Assembly: GCF_011617245.1 (NCBI RefSeq)
Contig: NZ_CP050152.1
Location: 3,834,503-3,898,502, forward strand
Length of the DNA: 64,000 bases
Reading direction: 5' to 3'
From: Brevibacterium atlanticum
GTDB lineage: Bacteria; Actinomycetota; Actinomycetes; Actinomycetales; Brevibacteriaceae
Shown: in pieces, positions 26,765 to 34,572 of the stretch
Position numbering within the stretch: position 1 is the first letter of the stretch
How the letters are laid out: the number at the start of each line of letters is the position of its first letter
Position numbers and translations under genes: made by a program
The notes under the pieces: generated by a model
The model's database searches: none
Told to the model about the DNA's origin: nothing
The model's input: the letters and a program-made list of their open reading frames with translations, nothing else

Positions 26765-27805
26765 CTAGTCCACGGGGTATCCGGCGGCACGCATCTGGTC
26801 TGGCGACTTCAGCGTGAACAGCCAGTCGCGCAGCTGCGGATCGGGCCGGATCGTCCTCCGGGCGAAGAGCCGATCCTCGCCGACGAGATAGTAATGGTAA
26901 CCGTGCCCGCCGAGGTGGCCCATGAGTTCGCGTGGTCTCGCCCGGTCGTCGAGGACTTCACAGAGGATGTCGGGGTGGAATGTGTCGAGGAATTCCTGCC
27001 CATTGGCGAAGACCTCGTTCTCGCCGCCCTCGACGTCGATCTTCACGGTCACCCGCGAGTGATCGGGCACGTCGGTATTCATCCCTGCCGCGCTCGTCTT
27101 CGCCCACGCGCCACCTGACTCCGTCGCTGGCTCCACGGCCCTGTCCAACCCGGGATTCTCCTCGAGGAGTTCGGGAAGGAGGTCATCGAGGGACGTGAAG
27201 CGCACCTCGGCGTCGGAGTCGAAATCCATATCGGCGGAGTAGAACGACGGCAAGGCCGACCCGCCGTCGCCGAGGGGCACCTTCATCCACGTATCGGGGC
27301 TGCCGACTCCGGTGGGGTGGACGGTGACGCGGTCGGTGAAACCGTTGCGCTCGAGGTTCTTCTCGATGCCGGCGACCACGGCCGGAATGATCTCGAAGGT
27401 GTGGGCACGGGTCCGTGGATTCGCCGCGAGGATGGCCATGGTGAACACCCCGGTGTAGGCGCCGATGTCGAGGAACACCTCGGCGTCGGTACTGAGGTCG
27501 ACCATGAGGTCGAGGGCGAAGGCATCCTCGGGCTCGGTGCGTCTGCCACGGCCCCAGTAGAACTCCTTGGCGATCTCGCAGCGGAAGGGTTCGACGAGGT
27601 AGAAGTCGGCGCCGCCGGATCGCCCGCGGACCTCGGTCAGTTCGATCGGGGCGGGCAGGCGCCCGATCTTGAGCCCTTTGACGCGGGGCGCGATCGTGCG
27701 CAGAACGGGGTGGAGGAACGGCTGGGCCAGGGCGGCCTTGACCGGAAGTTTGAGGCCGAACCAGGACTGTCTGCGCGCGGTGAGCGTGCGCAGGTAGTCG
27801 TTCAT
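26765..27805 (-). CDS. FkbM-family methyltransferase
   Basis: 346 residues. SAM-binding motif I is AEVFLDIGAYTGVFTMAI at about residue 110, and the FkbM hallmark VKIDVEGGENEVF is at about 255. These enzymes O-methylate sugars or small metabolites. ATG at 27805 follows a GTG that could also serve. The gene stands alone between two converging or diverging neighbours; no glycosyltransferase is present to suggest a substrate. Confidence 0.82.
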   Translation of the reverse strand: MNDYLRTLTARRQSWFGLKLPVKAALAQPFLHPVLRTIAPRVKGLKIGRLPAPIELTEVRGRSGGADFYLVEPFRCEIAKEFYWGRGRRTEPEDAFALDLMVDLSTDAEVFLDIGAYTGVFTMAILAANPRTRAHTFEIIPAVVAGIEKNLERNGFTDRVTVHPTGVGSPDTWMKVPLGDGGSALPSFYSADMDFDSDAEVRFTSLDDLLPELLEENPGLDRAVEPATESGGAWAKTSAAGMNTDVPDHSRVTVKIDVEGGENEVFANGQEFLDTFHPDILCEVLDDRARPRELMGHLGGHGYHYYLVGEDRLFARRTIRPDPQLRDWLFTLKSPDQMRAAGYPVD

Positions 27806-27913
27806 CACGTGGCCCCCTCGCCGACAGGAAGACTTTCGTTCACACTATCAATCGCGGGTCCGCGGCTCCAGAGGCCGCTGGCCTAAGCTGAGAGATAGAA
27901 CCATCGACCGCGT

Positions 27914-27957
27914 TGCGCAGGAGCTGCGCAGGGATTGCGCGGAAACTGTGCAGAAGG
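27914..27957. repeat. 11-bp tandem repeat in menC leader
   Basis: Four 11-base units: TGCGCAGGAGC, TGCGCAGGGAT, TGCGCGGAAAC, TGTGCAGAAGG. The last supplies the AAGGAG ribosome site of the gene starting at 27968. Unit length is about one helical turn. Confidence 0.75.
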
Positions 27958-27967
27958 AGCCAGGCTT

Positions 27968-29092
27968 ATGAAGTTGAAGTCAGTCACCCTCCACCAGGTC
28001 TCCATTCCCCTGGTCACCCCGTTCGAGACCTCGTTCATGCGGGAGACGGAGAAGGACTGCTACCTCGTCGAGGCCGTCTTCGACACGCCCAAGGGCGAGA
28101 TCACCGGGTGGGGCGAATCCGTGGCGATGATCGCCCCGCTCTATTCTTCGGAGTACGTTGCCGCGGGCATCGACGTCACGCGTCGCTGGCTGGCTCCCAT
28201 CCTCTTCGACGTCGAGGACCTCACTGCCGAGACCGTCGGCTGGCATCTGCGCCATGTCATCGGCCACCCGATGGCGAAGTCGGCCCTCGAGATGGCGGTC
28301 ATCGAAGCCCAGCTCAAGCTCAATGAGCAGTCGTTCAAGGACTACCTCGGCGGGGTCGTCGACTCAGTGCCGTCGGGAGTGTCGGTGGGCATGCAGGACT
28401 CGGTCGAGGAGACCGTCAAGGTCATCGGCGGCTACCTCGAAGAGGGTTACGCCCGCATCAAGCTCAAGATCAAGCCCGGCAAGGACATCGCCCCGGTCGC
28501 CGCCGTGCGCAAGGCCTTCGGAGACGACTTCGGCTTCCAGGTCGACGCGAACGCCGCCTACACCCTCGTCGATGCCGCACACCTGCGCCGCCTCGACGAA
28601 TACGGTCTCCTCCTCATCGAACAGCCCCTCGGCGAGGCAGACATCAGGCAGCATGCGGAGCTGGCGAAGCTCATGGACACCCCGATGTGCCTCGACGAAT
28701 CGATCGTCTCCGCCGAGGCGGCCGCGGACGCGATCATGCTCGGAGCCACCTCGGTGATCAACATCAAACCCGGACGGGTGGGCGGCTTCATCGAGGCGAA
28801 GAAGATCCACGACCTCGCCGCCGCCCACGGTGTCGCCGTGTGGCACGGCGGGATGGTCGAGACCGGGCTGGGCCGTGCGGCCAATGCGGCCCTGGCCTCT
28901 CTGCCGGGCTTCACCCTGCCCGGCGACATCTCCGGGTCGAACCGCTTCTTCCACGAGGACATCACCGAGGAGATCGTCATGCACGATGGCAAGGTCGACG
29001 TCCCCACCGGTGTCGGCTTCGGCATCTCGATCGACCCGGCCAAGCTCGAACGCTTCCGCACGGATTCAGTGGAGATCCTGCCCGGGCAGTGA
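27968..29092 (+). CDS. menC: Enolase-superfamily o-succinylbenzoate synthase / N-acylamino acid racemase
   Basis: 374 residues of the muconate-lactonizing subgroup. Catalytic residues are visible: KLKIKPG (acid/base Lys of the KxK), metal ligands in QVDANAAY, LIEQPLG and CLDESI, and the second Lys in NIKPGRVGG. WHGGMVETGLGRAANAAL is typical of the dual-function OSBS/NAAAR branch. The product is either o-succinylbenzoate for menaquinone or a racemised N-acylamino acid. No other men gene is present, and an M20 hydrolase lies nearby, so racemase use is possible. ATG at 27968 is set by the AAGGAG. Confidence 0.8.
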   Translation: MKLKSVTLHQVSIPLVTPFETSFMRETEKDCYLVEAVFDTPKGEITGWGESVAMIAPLYSSEYVAAGIDVTRRWLAPILFDVEDLTAETVGWHLRHVIGHPMAKSALEMAVIEAQLKLNEQSFKDYLGGVVDSVPSGVSVGMQDSVEETVKVIGGYLEEGYARIKLKIKPGKDIAPVAAVRKAFGDDFGFQVDANAAYTLVDAAHLRRLDEYGLLLIEQPLGEADIRQHAELAKLMDTPMCLDESIVSAEAAADAIMLGATSVINIKPGRVGGFIEAKKIHDLAAAHGVAVWHGGMVETGLGRAANAALASLPGFTLPGDISGSNRFFHEDITEEIVMHDGKVDVPTGVGFGISIDPAKLERFRTDSVEILPGQ

Positions 29093-29131
29093 GGAAGGCG
29101 GCACCCCTCGCCGAGGTGGCCGCCGCCTTCC
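29093..29131 (+). terminator. Terminator after menC
   Basis: Inverted repeat GGAAGGCGGC (29093-29102) / GCCGCCTTCC (29122-29131) immediately after the stop codon. GC-rich stem without a T-run. Confidence 0.6.
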
Positions 29132-29225
29132 GCTCCCACTGACCAGGACCGACCGCTACTGGTCCGAGCCGCTGCCGACCGCCGAACCGACCGCGGGGCC
29201 AGCAATCAGCCGTCGGGCAGCTCAC

Positions 29226-30857
29226 CTACTTCCCCAGCCCGACGAGTCCGATCATCACCGGCGCCAGCGCCACGATGAGGATGGCCCCGGCGATGTCGAA
29301 GGAGAAACCGGTGCGGATCATCTTCGTGATCGGCACGGCTCCGGTGCCGTAGACGATCGCGTTCTGCGGTGTGGAGACCGGGAGCATGAAGCCGAACGAC
29401 GCGGCGAAGGTAGCGGCCATGGCCGGCACGAACGGGTCGATTCCGGCCGCCTGACACAGTGGGATGACGATCGGCACGATCACGGCCGCAGCCGCGGTGT
29501 TCGACGTCGTCTCCGAGATCAGGATCGCGAGCACCACGGACACCGCGGTGATGGCGAAAAGGCTGGTCACGCCCATTCCGTCGGCGAATCCGGTGCCGAT
29601 GGTCTCGGCCAGACCGGTGTCGGCCAGGAGCGCACCGAAGATGATGCCGCAGCCGAAGAGGATGATCGTGCCCCAGTCGATCTTCGCCGCCTGCGTCCAG
29701 GTCAGGGTGGGTTCGCGACGCTTCCAGTCCACGGGGAGGATGAACAGCAGCGCGGCTCCGATGACCGCGACGATCCCTTCGTCGAGGCGGGAATCGAGGA
29801 AGTCATAGATCTGCGAATCGGTGCCCGTGAACAGTGCGGCGAAGGCCGGCAGCAGCCATAGCAGCACGGTGAGACCGAATGCGAAGAGCGTGTTCTTCTC
29901 GGCGCGCGACACCGGTCCGAGTTCGGCCAGTTCCTTCTTCACGTACTCCTCGACGCCTTCGATCTTCCGAATCTCGGGCTTGTTGAGCAGGAACAGCACG
30001 ACCGCAAGGATGACGAACATCGCCACGCAGATGGGCAGGGCCACGGCCATCCACTGGCCGAAGGAGATCTTCTCCCCCGTGGCCTCTTCGATCAGCCCCC
30101 GGCCGATGAGGTTCGGCGGAGAGCCGACGGGCGTGAGCAGTCCACCGACGCTCGCACCATAGGCGAGCATGAGGAGGAGGGCAGCACCCACCCGCAGCCG
30201 CAGCGGGTCGAAGTCCTTCTTGACGATGCCGCGCTGCTGCATGAGTTCGGCGATGACGGCGAGGATGCCGAGCGCCGTGGGCATGAGCATCGCCACGGTC
30301 GCCGTGTTCGACACGAAGGCCGAGAGCACACAGGTGATCAGACCGAACGCGATGATCACGCGATAGACCGACTTCCCGACTCCGGGCAGCGAGAGGACGG
30401 TCAGAGCCAGCCTCTGTGCGATGCCGTGATGCAGCATCGCCTGGGCGAGAATGAACGCGCCGATGAACGTGAAGATCGTCGAGGAGCCGAACGGCCCGAC
30501 CGCGTCTTCTGCCGGAACGATGCCGAGGACGACCACGGCGCCGACGCCGATGAGCCCACCGATGGGGATCGGCACGGGTTCGGTGATCCAGAGGACGATG
30601 ACGCCGAGGAGGATCGCCGCGAGCATGTGCTGCTGATAGGTCAGCCCCATCGGGATGATGGCGAAGATGATCGCCACGAGGGGCGCCAGGACGAAGCCCG
30701 AAGTCATGCGGGCGCGTTCGAACCTCTCCTCCCGTGGGGAGAGCTTCTGTTCGCTGAGACTGCGGAACGTCTTGCCACCGAGAAGGGCTTCACGCACGTC
30801 GGTCATGACGCCTGAAGAGCCGCCACTGCCGGATTTCTGCGAAATATTCACCGTCAT
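29226..30857 (-). CDS. DASS (SLC13) family dicarboxylate/anion:sodium transporter
   Basis: 543 residues with 11-12 membrane helices after a 50-residue cytoplasmic start. The two inverted-repeat tips carry the sodium/substrate motif Ser-Asn-Thr: SNTATVAMLMPTALG and SETTSNTAAAAVIVP. Members import succinate, malate, tartrate or citrate. It diverges from a LysR gene and is near a D-malate/tartrate dehydrogenase, which suggests a C4-dicarboxylate or hydroxy-acid substrate. The ATG at 30857 has AAAGGACC upstream. Confidence 0.87.
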   Translation of the reverse strand: MTVNISQKSGSGGSSGVMTDVREALLGGKTFRSLSEQKLSPREERFERARMTSGFVLAPLVAIIFAIIPMGLTYQQHMLAAILLGVIVLWITEPVPIPIGGLIGVGAVVVLGIVPAEDAVGPFGSSTIFTFIGAFILAQAMLHHGIAQRLALTVLSLPGVGKSVYRVIIAFGLITCVLSAFVSNTATVAMLMPTALGILAVIAELMQQRGIVKKDFDPLRLRVGAALLLMLAYGASVGGLLTPVGSPPNLIGRGLIEEATGEKISFGQWMAVALPICVAMFVILAVVLFLLNKPEIRKIEGVEEYVKKELAELGPVSRAEKNTLFAFGLTVLLWLLPAFAALFTGTDSQIYDFLDSRLDEGIVAVIGAALLFILPVDWKRREPTLTWTQAAKIDWGTIILFGCGIIFGALLADTGLAETIGTGFADGMGVTSLFAITAVSVVLAILISETTSNTAAAAVIVPIVIPLCQAAGIDPFVPAMAATFAASFGFMLPVSTPQNAIVYGTGAVPITKMIRTGFSFDIAGAILIVALAPVMIGLVGLGK

Positions 30858-30945
30858 TGGTCCTTTCATCGCTGTCGTCTCAGCCTGACCGACCACCGGC
30901 AATTAGTCCAAGGCCGATTTTCAATGCCACCGATAGGATGCACCT

Positions 30946-31830
30946 ATGGACATCCGTCAACTCCGCCAGTTCCTCGCCATCGTCGACACCGGGAGCTTCA
31001 CCAAGGCAGCGGACTCGCTCCTCGTTGCGCAGCCGTCATTGTCACAGACGATCAAGGGACTCGAGCGGGAGCTCGGGGTCACGCTGTTCCATCGCGTCGG
31101 ACGCAGGGTCACCCTCAGCGAGGCGGGCAGGGAGTTCGAAGGTCCGGCCCGGCTCGTCGTTCGCGACCTCGAAACCGCCGAGGCGCATGTGCGGGGACTG
31201 CGCGGACTGCGTTCCGGGCGGGTTCAGATCGCTGCGATGCCCACCCCGAGCATCGAACCGCTCACCTCGCTGCTGTCGACCTTCTCCCGCGACCACCCGC
31301 ATATCACCTTCGATCTCAACGGCACGTTCACGGTCGACGAGACGATCGAGGCGGTCCGGCACGGCCGCAGTGAGATCGGGCTCCTCGGCGGCCGGGGTCC
31401 GCTGTCGGTCGCCGACCTCCGCGTCGTCCCGCTGGCCGACCAGCCGCTCATGCTCGCACACAGCCCTCTCACCTCCGGGATCACCGGCGCCGAGGCGGTC
31501 GATCCGGCATCGCTGTCCGGCTCCCGTTTCATCGTCTCCCATTCCGGCTCATTCATGCGGTCGTACGTCGATGAGCTCATCGCCGATGGAATCGAGATCG
31601 AGATCGTCGCCGAGGTTGCCCACCGGAACGCCATCCTCCCCCTGGTCAGGGCCGGCATCGGCCTTGCCGTCCTCCCCTCGTCGTGGCAGGCCTTCGCCGA
31701 CGCCGAAGAGGTGGGTCTCGCCCCGATCGTCGGAGCCCCCGCCTTGCAGGTATCGGCAGTATCACGCACCGAGGGACTCACTCCGGCGGCGGCTCGACTC
31801 CTTGAACTCGCCGCTGAGCTCGACACATGA
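30946..31830 (+). CDS. LysR-family regulator
   Basis: A 294-residue LysR protein: MDIRQLRQFLAIVDTGSF and AQPSLSQTIKGLERELG form the DNA-binding domain, followed by an effector domain from about residue 90. It is divergent from the DASS transporter and upstream of a D-malate/tartrate dehydrogenase on the same strand; it very likely responds to that substrate. The 88-base divergent gap contains ATTAGTCCAAGG-type AT islands but no operator I can define. Confidence 0.88.
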   Translation: MDIRQLRQFLAIVDTGSFTKAADSLLVAQPSLSQTIKGLERELGVTLFHRVGRRVTLSEAGREFEGPARLVVRDLETAEAHVRGLRGLRSGRVQIAAMPTPSIEPLTSLLSTFSRDHPHITFDLNGTFTVDETIEAVRHGRSEIGLLGGRGPLSVADLRVVPLADQPLMLAHSPLTSGITGAEAVDPASLSGSRFIVSHSGSFMRSYVDELIADGIEIEIVAEVAHRNAILPLVRAGIGLAVLPSSWQAFADAEEVGLAPIVGAPALQVSAVSRTEGLTPAAARLLELAAELDT

Positions 31831-31835
31831 CCCGA

Positions 31836-31874
31836 CGTCGCGGCCGGGGGCCGGGTCCGGATCCGGCCGCGACG
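31836..31874 (+). terminator. 12-bp hairpin after lysR
   Basis: CGTCGCGGCCGG (31836-31847) and CCGGCCGCGACG (31863-31874) are perfect complements with a 15-base loop, six bases after the LysR stop. The following 165 bases to 32040 hold the promoter region of the dehydrogenase but no gene. Confidence 0.65.
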
Positions 31875-32040
31875 CCGGCACCGGCCCAGCACCCGATGTA
31901 TAGGTTGCAGCTATGTGACTGATCGTTTATGAGTCTTGGACTTATGGGTGATTCGGGCGCTCAATGGAGACACGAGCCGCAATCGCACCACATGGTGCGG
32001 GTTCGGCATCCACACCAGCACTCCAGAGCAAGGACGAACC

Positions 32041-33150
32041 ATGACCGAGACGCAGACCTTCTCCATCGCCTCCATTCCCGGCGACGGCATCGGCGGCGAG
32101 GTCGTCGCCGCGGGCCTTCGGGTCCTCGACACGATCGCCAAGCAGTCCGAGGGAGCGATCGAGTTCGAGGTCACCGAGTTTCCGTGGAGCTCCGAGTACT
32201 ACCTGAAGAACGGGTACTACATCCCGGAGGGTGGACTCGACGAGCTGCAGAAGCACGACGCCATCTATTTCGGCGCGGTCGGCTCGGCCGATGTCCCCGA
32301 CCACACCAGCCTGTGGGGTCTGCGCCTGGCGATCACCCAGCCCTTCGACCAGTGGGCGAACATCCGCCCGGTCACCTTCCTGCCCGGCGTCCAGTCTCCC
32401 TTGCACAAAGCCGATGACACCGAACTCGACTGGATCGTCGTCCGCGAGAACAGCGAAGGCGAGTACGCCGGCATGGGTGGTCGCAACCTCTCCGGACGCG
32501 GCCCCGGCAACGAGGTTGCCCTGCAGACGAGCCTGCATACGGAGAAGGGCTGCGAGCGCATCATCCGCTTCGCCTTCGACCTTGCGCGCACCCGAGCGGT
32601 GAAGAAGGTCTCGAGCGTGACGAAGTCGAACGCGCAGCAGTTCGGCATGGTGCTCTGGGACGAGGTCTTCGCCCGAGTCGCTCAGGACTACCCGGACGTC
32701 GAGACCGAGAGCGTCCTCGTCGATGCGATGAGCGCGAAGTTCGTCCTCCACCCCGAGCAGCTGTCGGTGGTGGTCGCGTCCAACCTCCACGCGGATATTC
32801 TCTCGGACCTGGGCTCAGCACTGGCGGGAAGCCTCGGCCTCGCGGCGAGCGCGAACCTCAATCCTGACCGCCGCTTCCCCTCGATGTTCGAACCCGTCCA
32901 CGGTTCGGCCCCCGACATCGCCGGACAGGGGATCTCGAACCCGATCGGCGCGATCTCCTCGGCAGCGCTCATGCTCGACGAGTTCGGACTGAACAATGAG
33001 GCCGACCGGGTGCGCCAGGCCATCGAGAAGGCCACCGGAGCAGGGATCCTGCCGCGCGACCTCGGCGGAGAGTCGAACACCGTCGAGATGACCCAAGCCA
33101 TCGTCGCTCAACTCGAAGCCATCCACGCCGAACAGCCCGTCAGCGCATAA
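32041..33150 (+). CDS. D-malate / tartrate dehydrogenase (decarboxylating)
   Basis: 369 residues of the isocitrate/isopropylmalate dehydrogenase family. SIPGDGIGGEVV opens the fold; WGLRLAITQPFDQWANIRP and VRENSEGEYAGMGG are characteristic of the DmlA/TtuC branch and differ from LeuB and Icd; VDAMSAKFVLHP and EPVHGSAPDIAGQGISNP carry metal and NAD contacts. It oxidises D-malate to pyruvate or acts on tartrate. With the DASS carrier and LysR it forms a small hydroxy-dicarboxylate module. Confidence 0.87.
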   Translation: MTETQTFSIASIPGDGIGGEVVAAGLRVLDTIAKQSEGAIEFEVTEFPWSSEYYLKNGYYIPEGGLDELQKHDAIYFGAVGSADVPDHTSLWGLRLAITQPFDQWANIRPVTFLPGVQSPLHKADDTELDWIVVRENSEGEYAGMGGRNLSGRGPGNEVALQTSLHTEKGCERIIRFAFDLARTRAVKKVSSVTKSNAQQFGMVLWDEVFARVAQDYPDVETESVLVDAMSAKFVLHPEQLSVVVASNLHADILSDLGSALAGSLGLAASANLNPDRRFPSMFEPVHGSAPDIAGQGISNPIGAISSAALMLDEFGLNNEADRVRQAIEKATGAGILPRDLGGESNTVEMTQAIVAQLEAIHAEQPVSA

Positions 33151-33172
33151 GCACCAGCGCGCCAAAGCACCT

Positions 33173-33238
33173 GCGACCGTGTGCTCACCGATTCCTCGGT
33201 GAGCACACGGTCGCCGAGCCGCTTCAGTGAGCAGGCGG
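33173..33238. terminator. 19-bp perfect hairpin with partial third arm (IR3)
   Basis: GCGACCGTGTGCTCACCGA (33173-33191) and its exact complement (33196-33214) enclose a four-base TTCC loop. A diverged copy of the second arm, TCAGTGAGCAGGCGG, sits at 33224-33238 (12 of 15 match). It separates the converging dehydrogenase and CDF genes. Confidence 0.8.
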
Positions 33239-33251
33239 CCGCCGGCCCGGC

Positions 33252-34160
33252 TCACTCGTGGGTGTGGGTCTCCTGTGCGGCGTCCTTGGCTCGGTCGAAT
33301 TGGAAGGTCGAGTGCTCGATCGCGATCTCGAAGTGCTCGGCCAGACATTCCTGGAGGGCGCCGAGGATCCGCAGAGCGTGCCCGTCGTAGAAGCATTCGT
33401 CAGCGAGGACCACGTGCGCGGTGAGCACGGGCAGGTTCGAATCGATGCGGGTGACGTGCAGGTCATGGACTTCCCGGACGTGCTCGATCCCTTCGATATG
33501 CTCCTTGACCTTCTCCAGGTCGAGCTCCTTCGGCGCCGCTTCGAGGAGGATCGAACCGGTCTCGCGGAGAATCGCGAAGGCACGCGGCACGATGAGCGCG
33601 GCGATGACGAGAGCAGCGACGGCATCGGCGCGGTCCCAGCCGAAGAGCCAGATCGCCACGGCGGCGATGATCACCGCGACCGAGCCGAGCGCATCGGCGA
33701 TGACCTCGAGGAACGCCGCCTTGAGGTTGAGAGAGGCTTCCTTGGATGAGCTGAGGATGACGATCGAGACGATGTTGCCGACCAGGCCGATGGCGCCGAA
33801 GAGCAGCAGCCCCGGGCCCGGCACCTCGGGAGGCACGAAGAAGCGGCGGATGCCCTCGATGAGGCTGTAGACACCGAGTCCGAGCAGCAGGGTCGCCTGA
33901 GCACCGGCAGCCAGCACCTCCGCCCGCCGGAATCCCCAGGTCTTCTGACCGCCTGCAGGCTTGTGCGCCAGGGTGGCGGCGAAGAGCGCGATGCCGATGC
34001 CGATGAGGTCGACGGCGTTGTGCCCGGTGTCGATGAGCAGCGCAAGGCTGCCCGTGACGACGGAGCCGATGAGTTGGAAGACGAAGATCGCGACGACAAT
34101 GGCGAAGACCGCGCCGAGGCGACGCCGCGAACCGGTTGAATGTGCATGATCGTGAGCCAT
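33252..34160 (-). CDS. CDF-family divalent metal cation exporter
   Basis: 302 residues, cation diffusion facilitator (CzcD/ZitB type). Helix 2 and helix 5 metal ligands are visible as LLIDTGHNAVDLIGIG and AFLEVIADALGSVAVI, and the cytoplasmic C-terminal domain begins after the sixth helix (KVKEHIEGIEHVREVHDLHV). The protein begins and ends with His-rich stretches (MAHDHAHSTG, ETHTHE). It exports Zn and similar ions by proton exchange. The AT-rich promoter dyad is a likely metalloregulator site. Confidence 0.92.
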   Translation of the reverse strand: MAHDHAHSTGSRRRLGAVFAIVVAIFVFQLIGSVVTGSLALLIDTGHNAVDLIGIGIALFAATLAHKPAGGQKTWGFRRAEVLAAGAQATLLLGLGVYSLIEGIRRFFVPPEVPGPGLLLFGAIGLVGNIVSIVILSSSKEASLNLKAAFLEVIADALGSVAVIIAAVAIWLFGWDRADAVAALVIAALIVPRAFAILRETGSILLEAAPKELDLEKVKEHIEGIEHVREVHDLHVTRIDSNLPVLTAHVVLADECFYDGHALRILGALQECLAEHFEIAIEHSTFQFDRAKDAAQETHTHE

Positions 34161-34190
34161 GGGAACCTCCTGACCCCCTCACATTAACAT

Positions 34191-34210
34191 ATGCACATTT
34201 ATTTATGCAT
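34191..34210 (-). promoter_or_regulatory. AT-rich dyad upstream of the CDF exporter
   Basis: ATGCA-cattt-attta-TGCAT, 30 bases upstream of the exporter start, in an AT island (34181-34215) unlike its GC-rich surroundings. Composition and dyad resemble ArsR/SmtB operators. The ArsR-type gene at 19775 is one candidate regulator (inference). Confidence 0.5.
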
Positions 34211-34333
34211 CACTGTGAGGGTTCGAGAGAAAGGAGAGTCGGAGCCCTGCCGTGACCCAGCGCGGCAGAAGCGAGGGAGCCTGGGCAGGCGAACGCGACG
34301 TCGGTGCTCCCGGCGACTCCGGTTGCTGGACAG

Positions 34334-34414
34334 TCTTTGGTCGATCCACCGTGATCCGCGCGCCAGAATCACGGTGGATCGACCAAAGAATCCCACAATC
34401 ACGGTGGTTCCACC
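34334..34414. repeat. 22-bp perfect inverted repeat with third arm copy (IR4)
   Basis: Arms 34334-34355 and 34368-34389 are exact complements (22 bases, 12-base loop; inner part GATCCACCGTGAT / ATCACGGTGGATC). A third copy, AATCACGGTGGTTCCACC at 34397-34414, matches the second arm in 16 of 18 bases. Unlike IR1 to IR3 it does not lie between converging genes. Confidence 0.75.
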
Positions 34415-34475
34415 CGCAGGAGACCTGACCGATGACGACAGCGGCCGCCGAGGTGGTCCTCGACGGCCGCTGGTT

Positions 34476-34548
34476 GCGTGGTGCAGGGGCTGGATGCGCG
34501 GTGCAGGGGCTGGCCGCGTGGTGCAGGAGGCTGGTTGCGCGGTGCGGA
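34476..34548. repeat. 20-bp tandem repeat, four copies
   Basis: Units begin at 34476, 34496, 34516 and 34537 with consensus GCGYGGTGCAGGGGCTGG; the third has one extra A and the last is truncated. The array ends 25 bases before the stop of the flotillin gene. Confidence 0.75.
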
Positions 34549-34572
34549 CTTTCCCACACGGACGCCCTGAGT

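Larger units (their letters stand above)
34161..34572. other. 412-base intergenic region rich in repeats
   Basis: No credible coding region. In order it holds the CDF promoter dyad (34191-34210), an undistinguished stretch, the 22-bp inverted repeat with a third arm (34334-34414), and a 20-bp tandem repeat (34476-34548) that runs up to the end of the flotillin gene. Confidence 0.6.
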
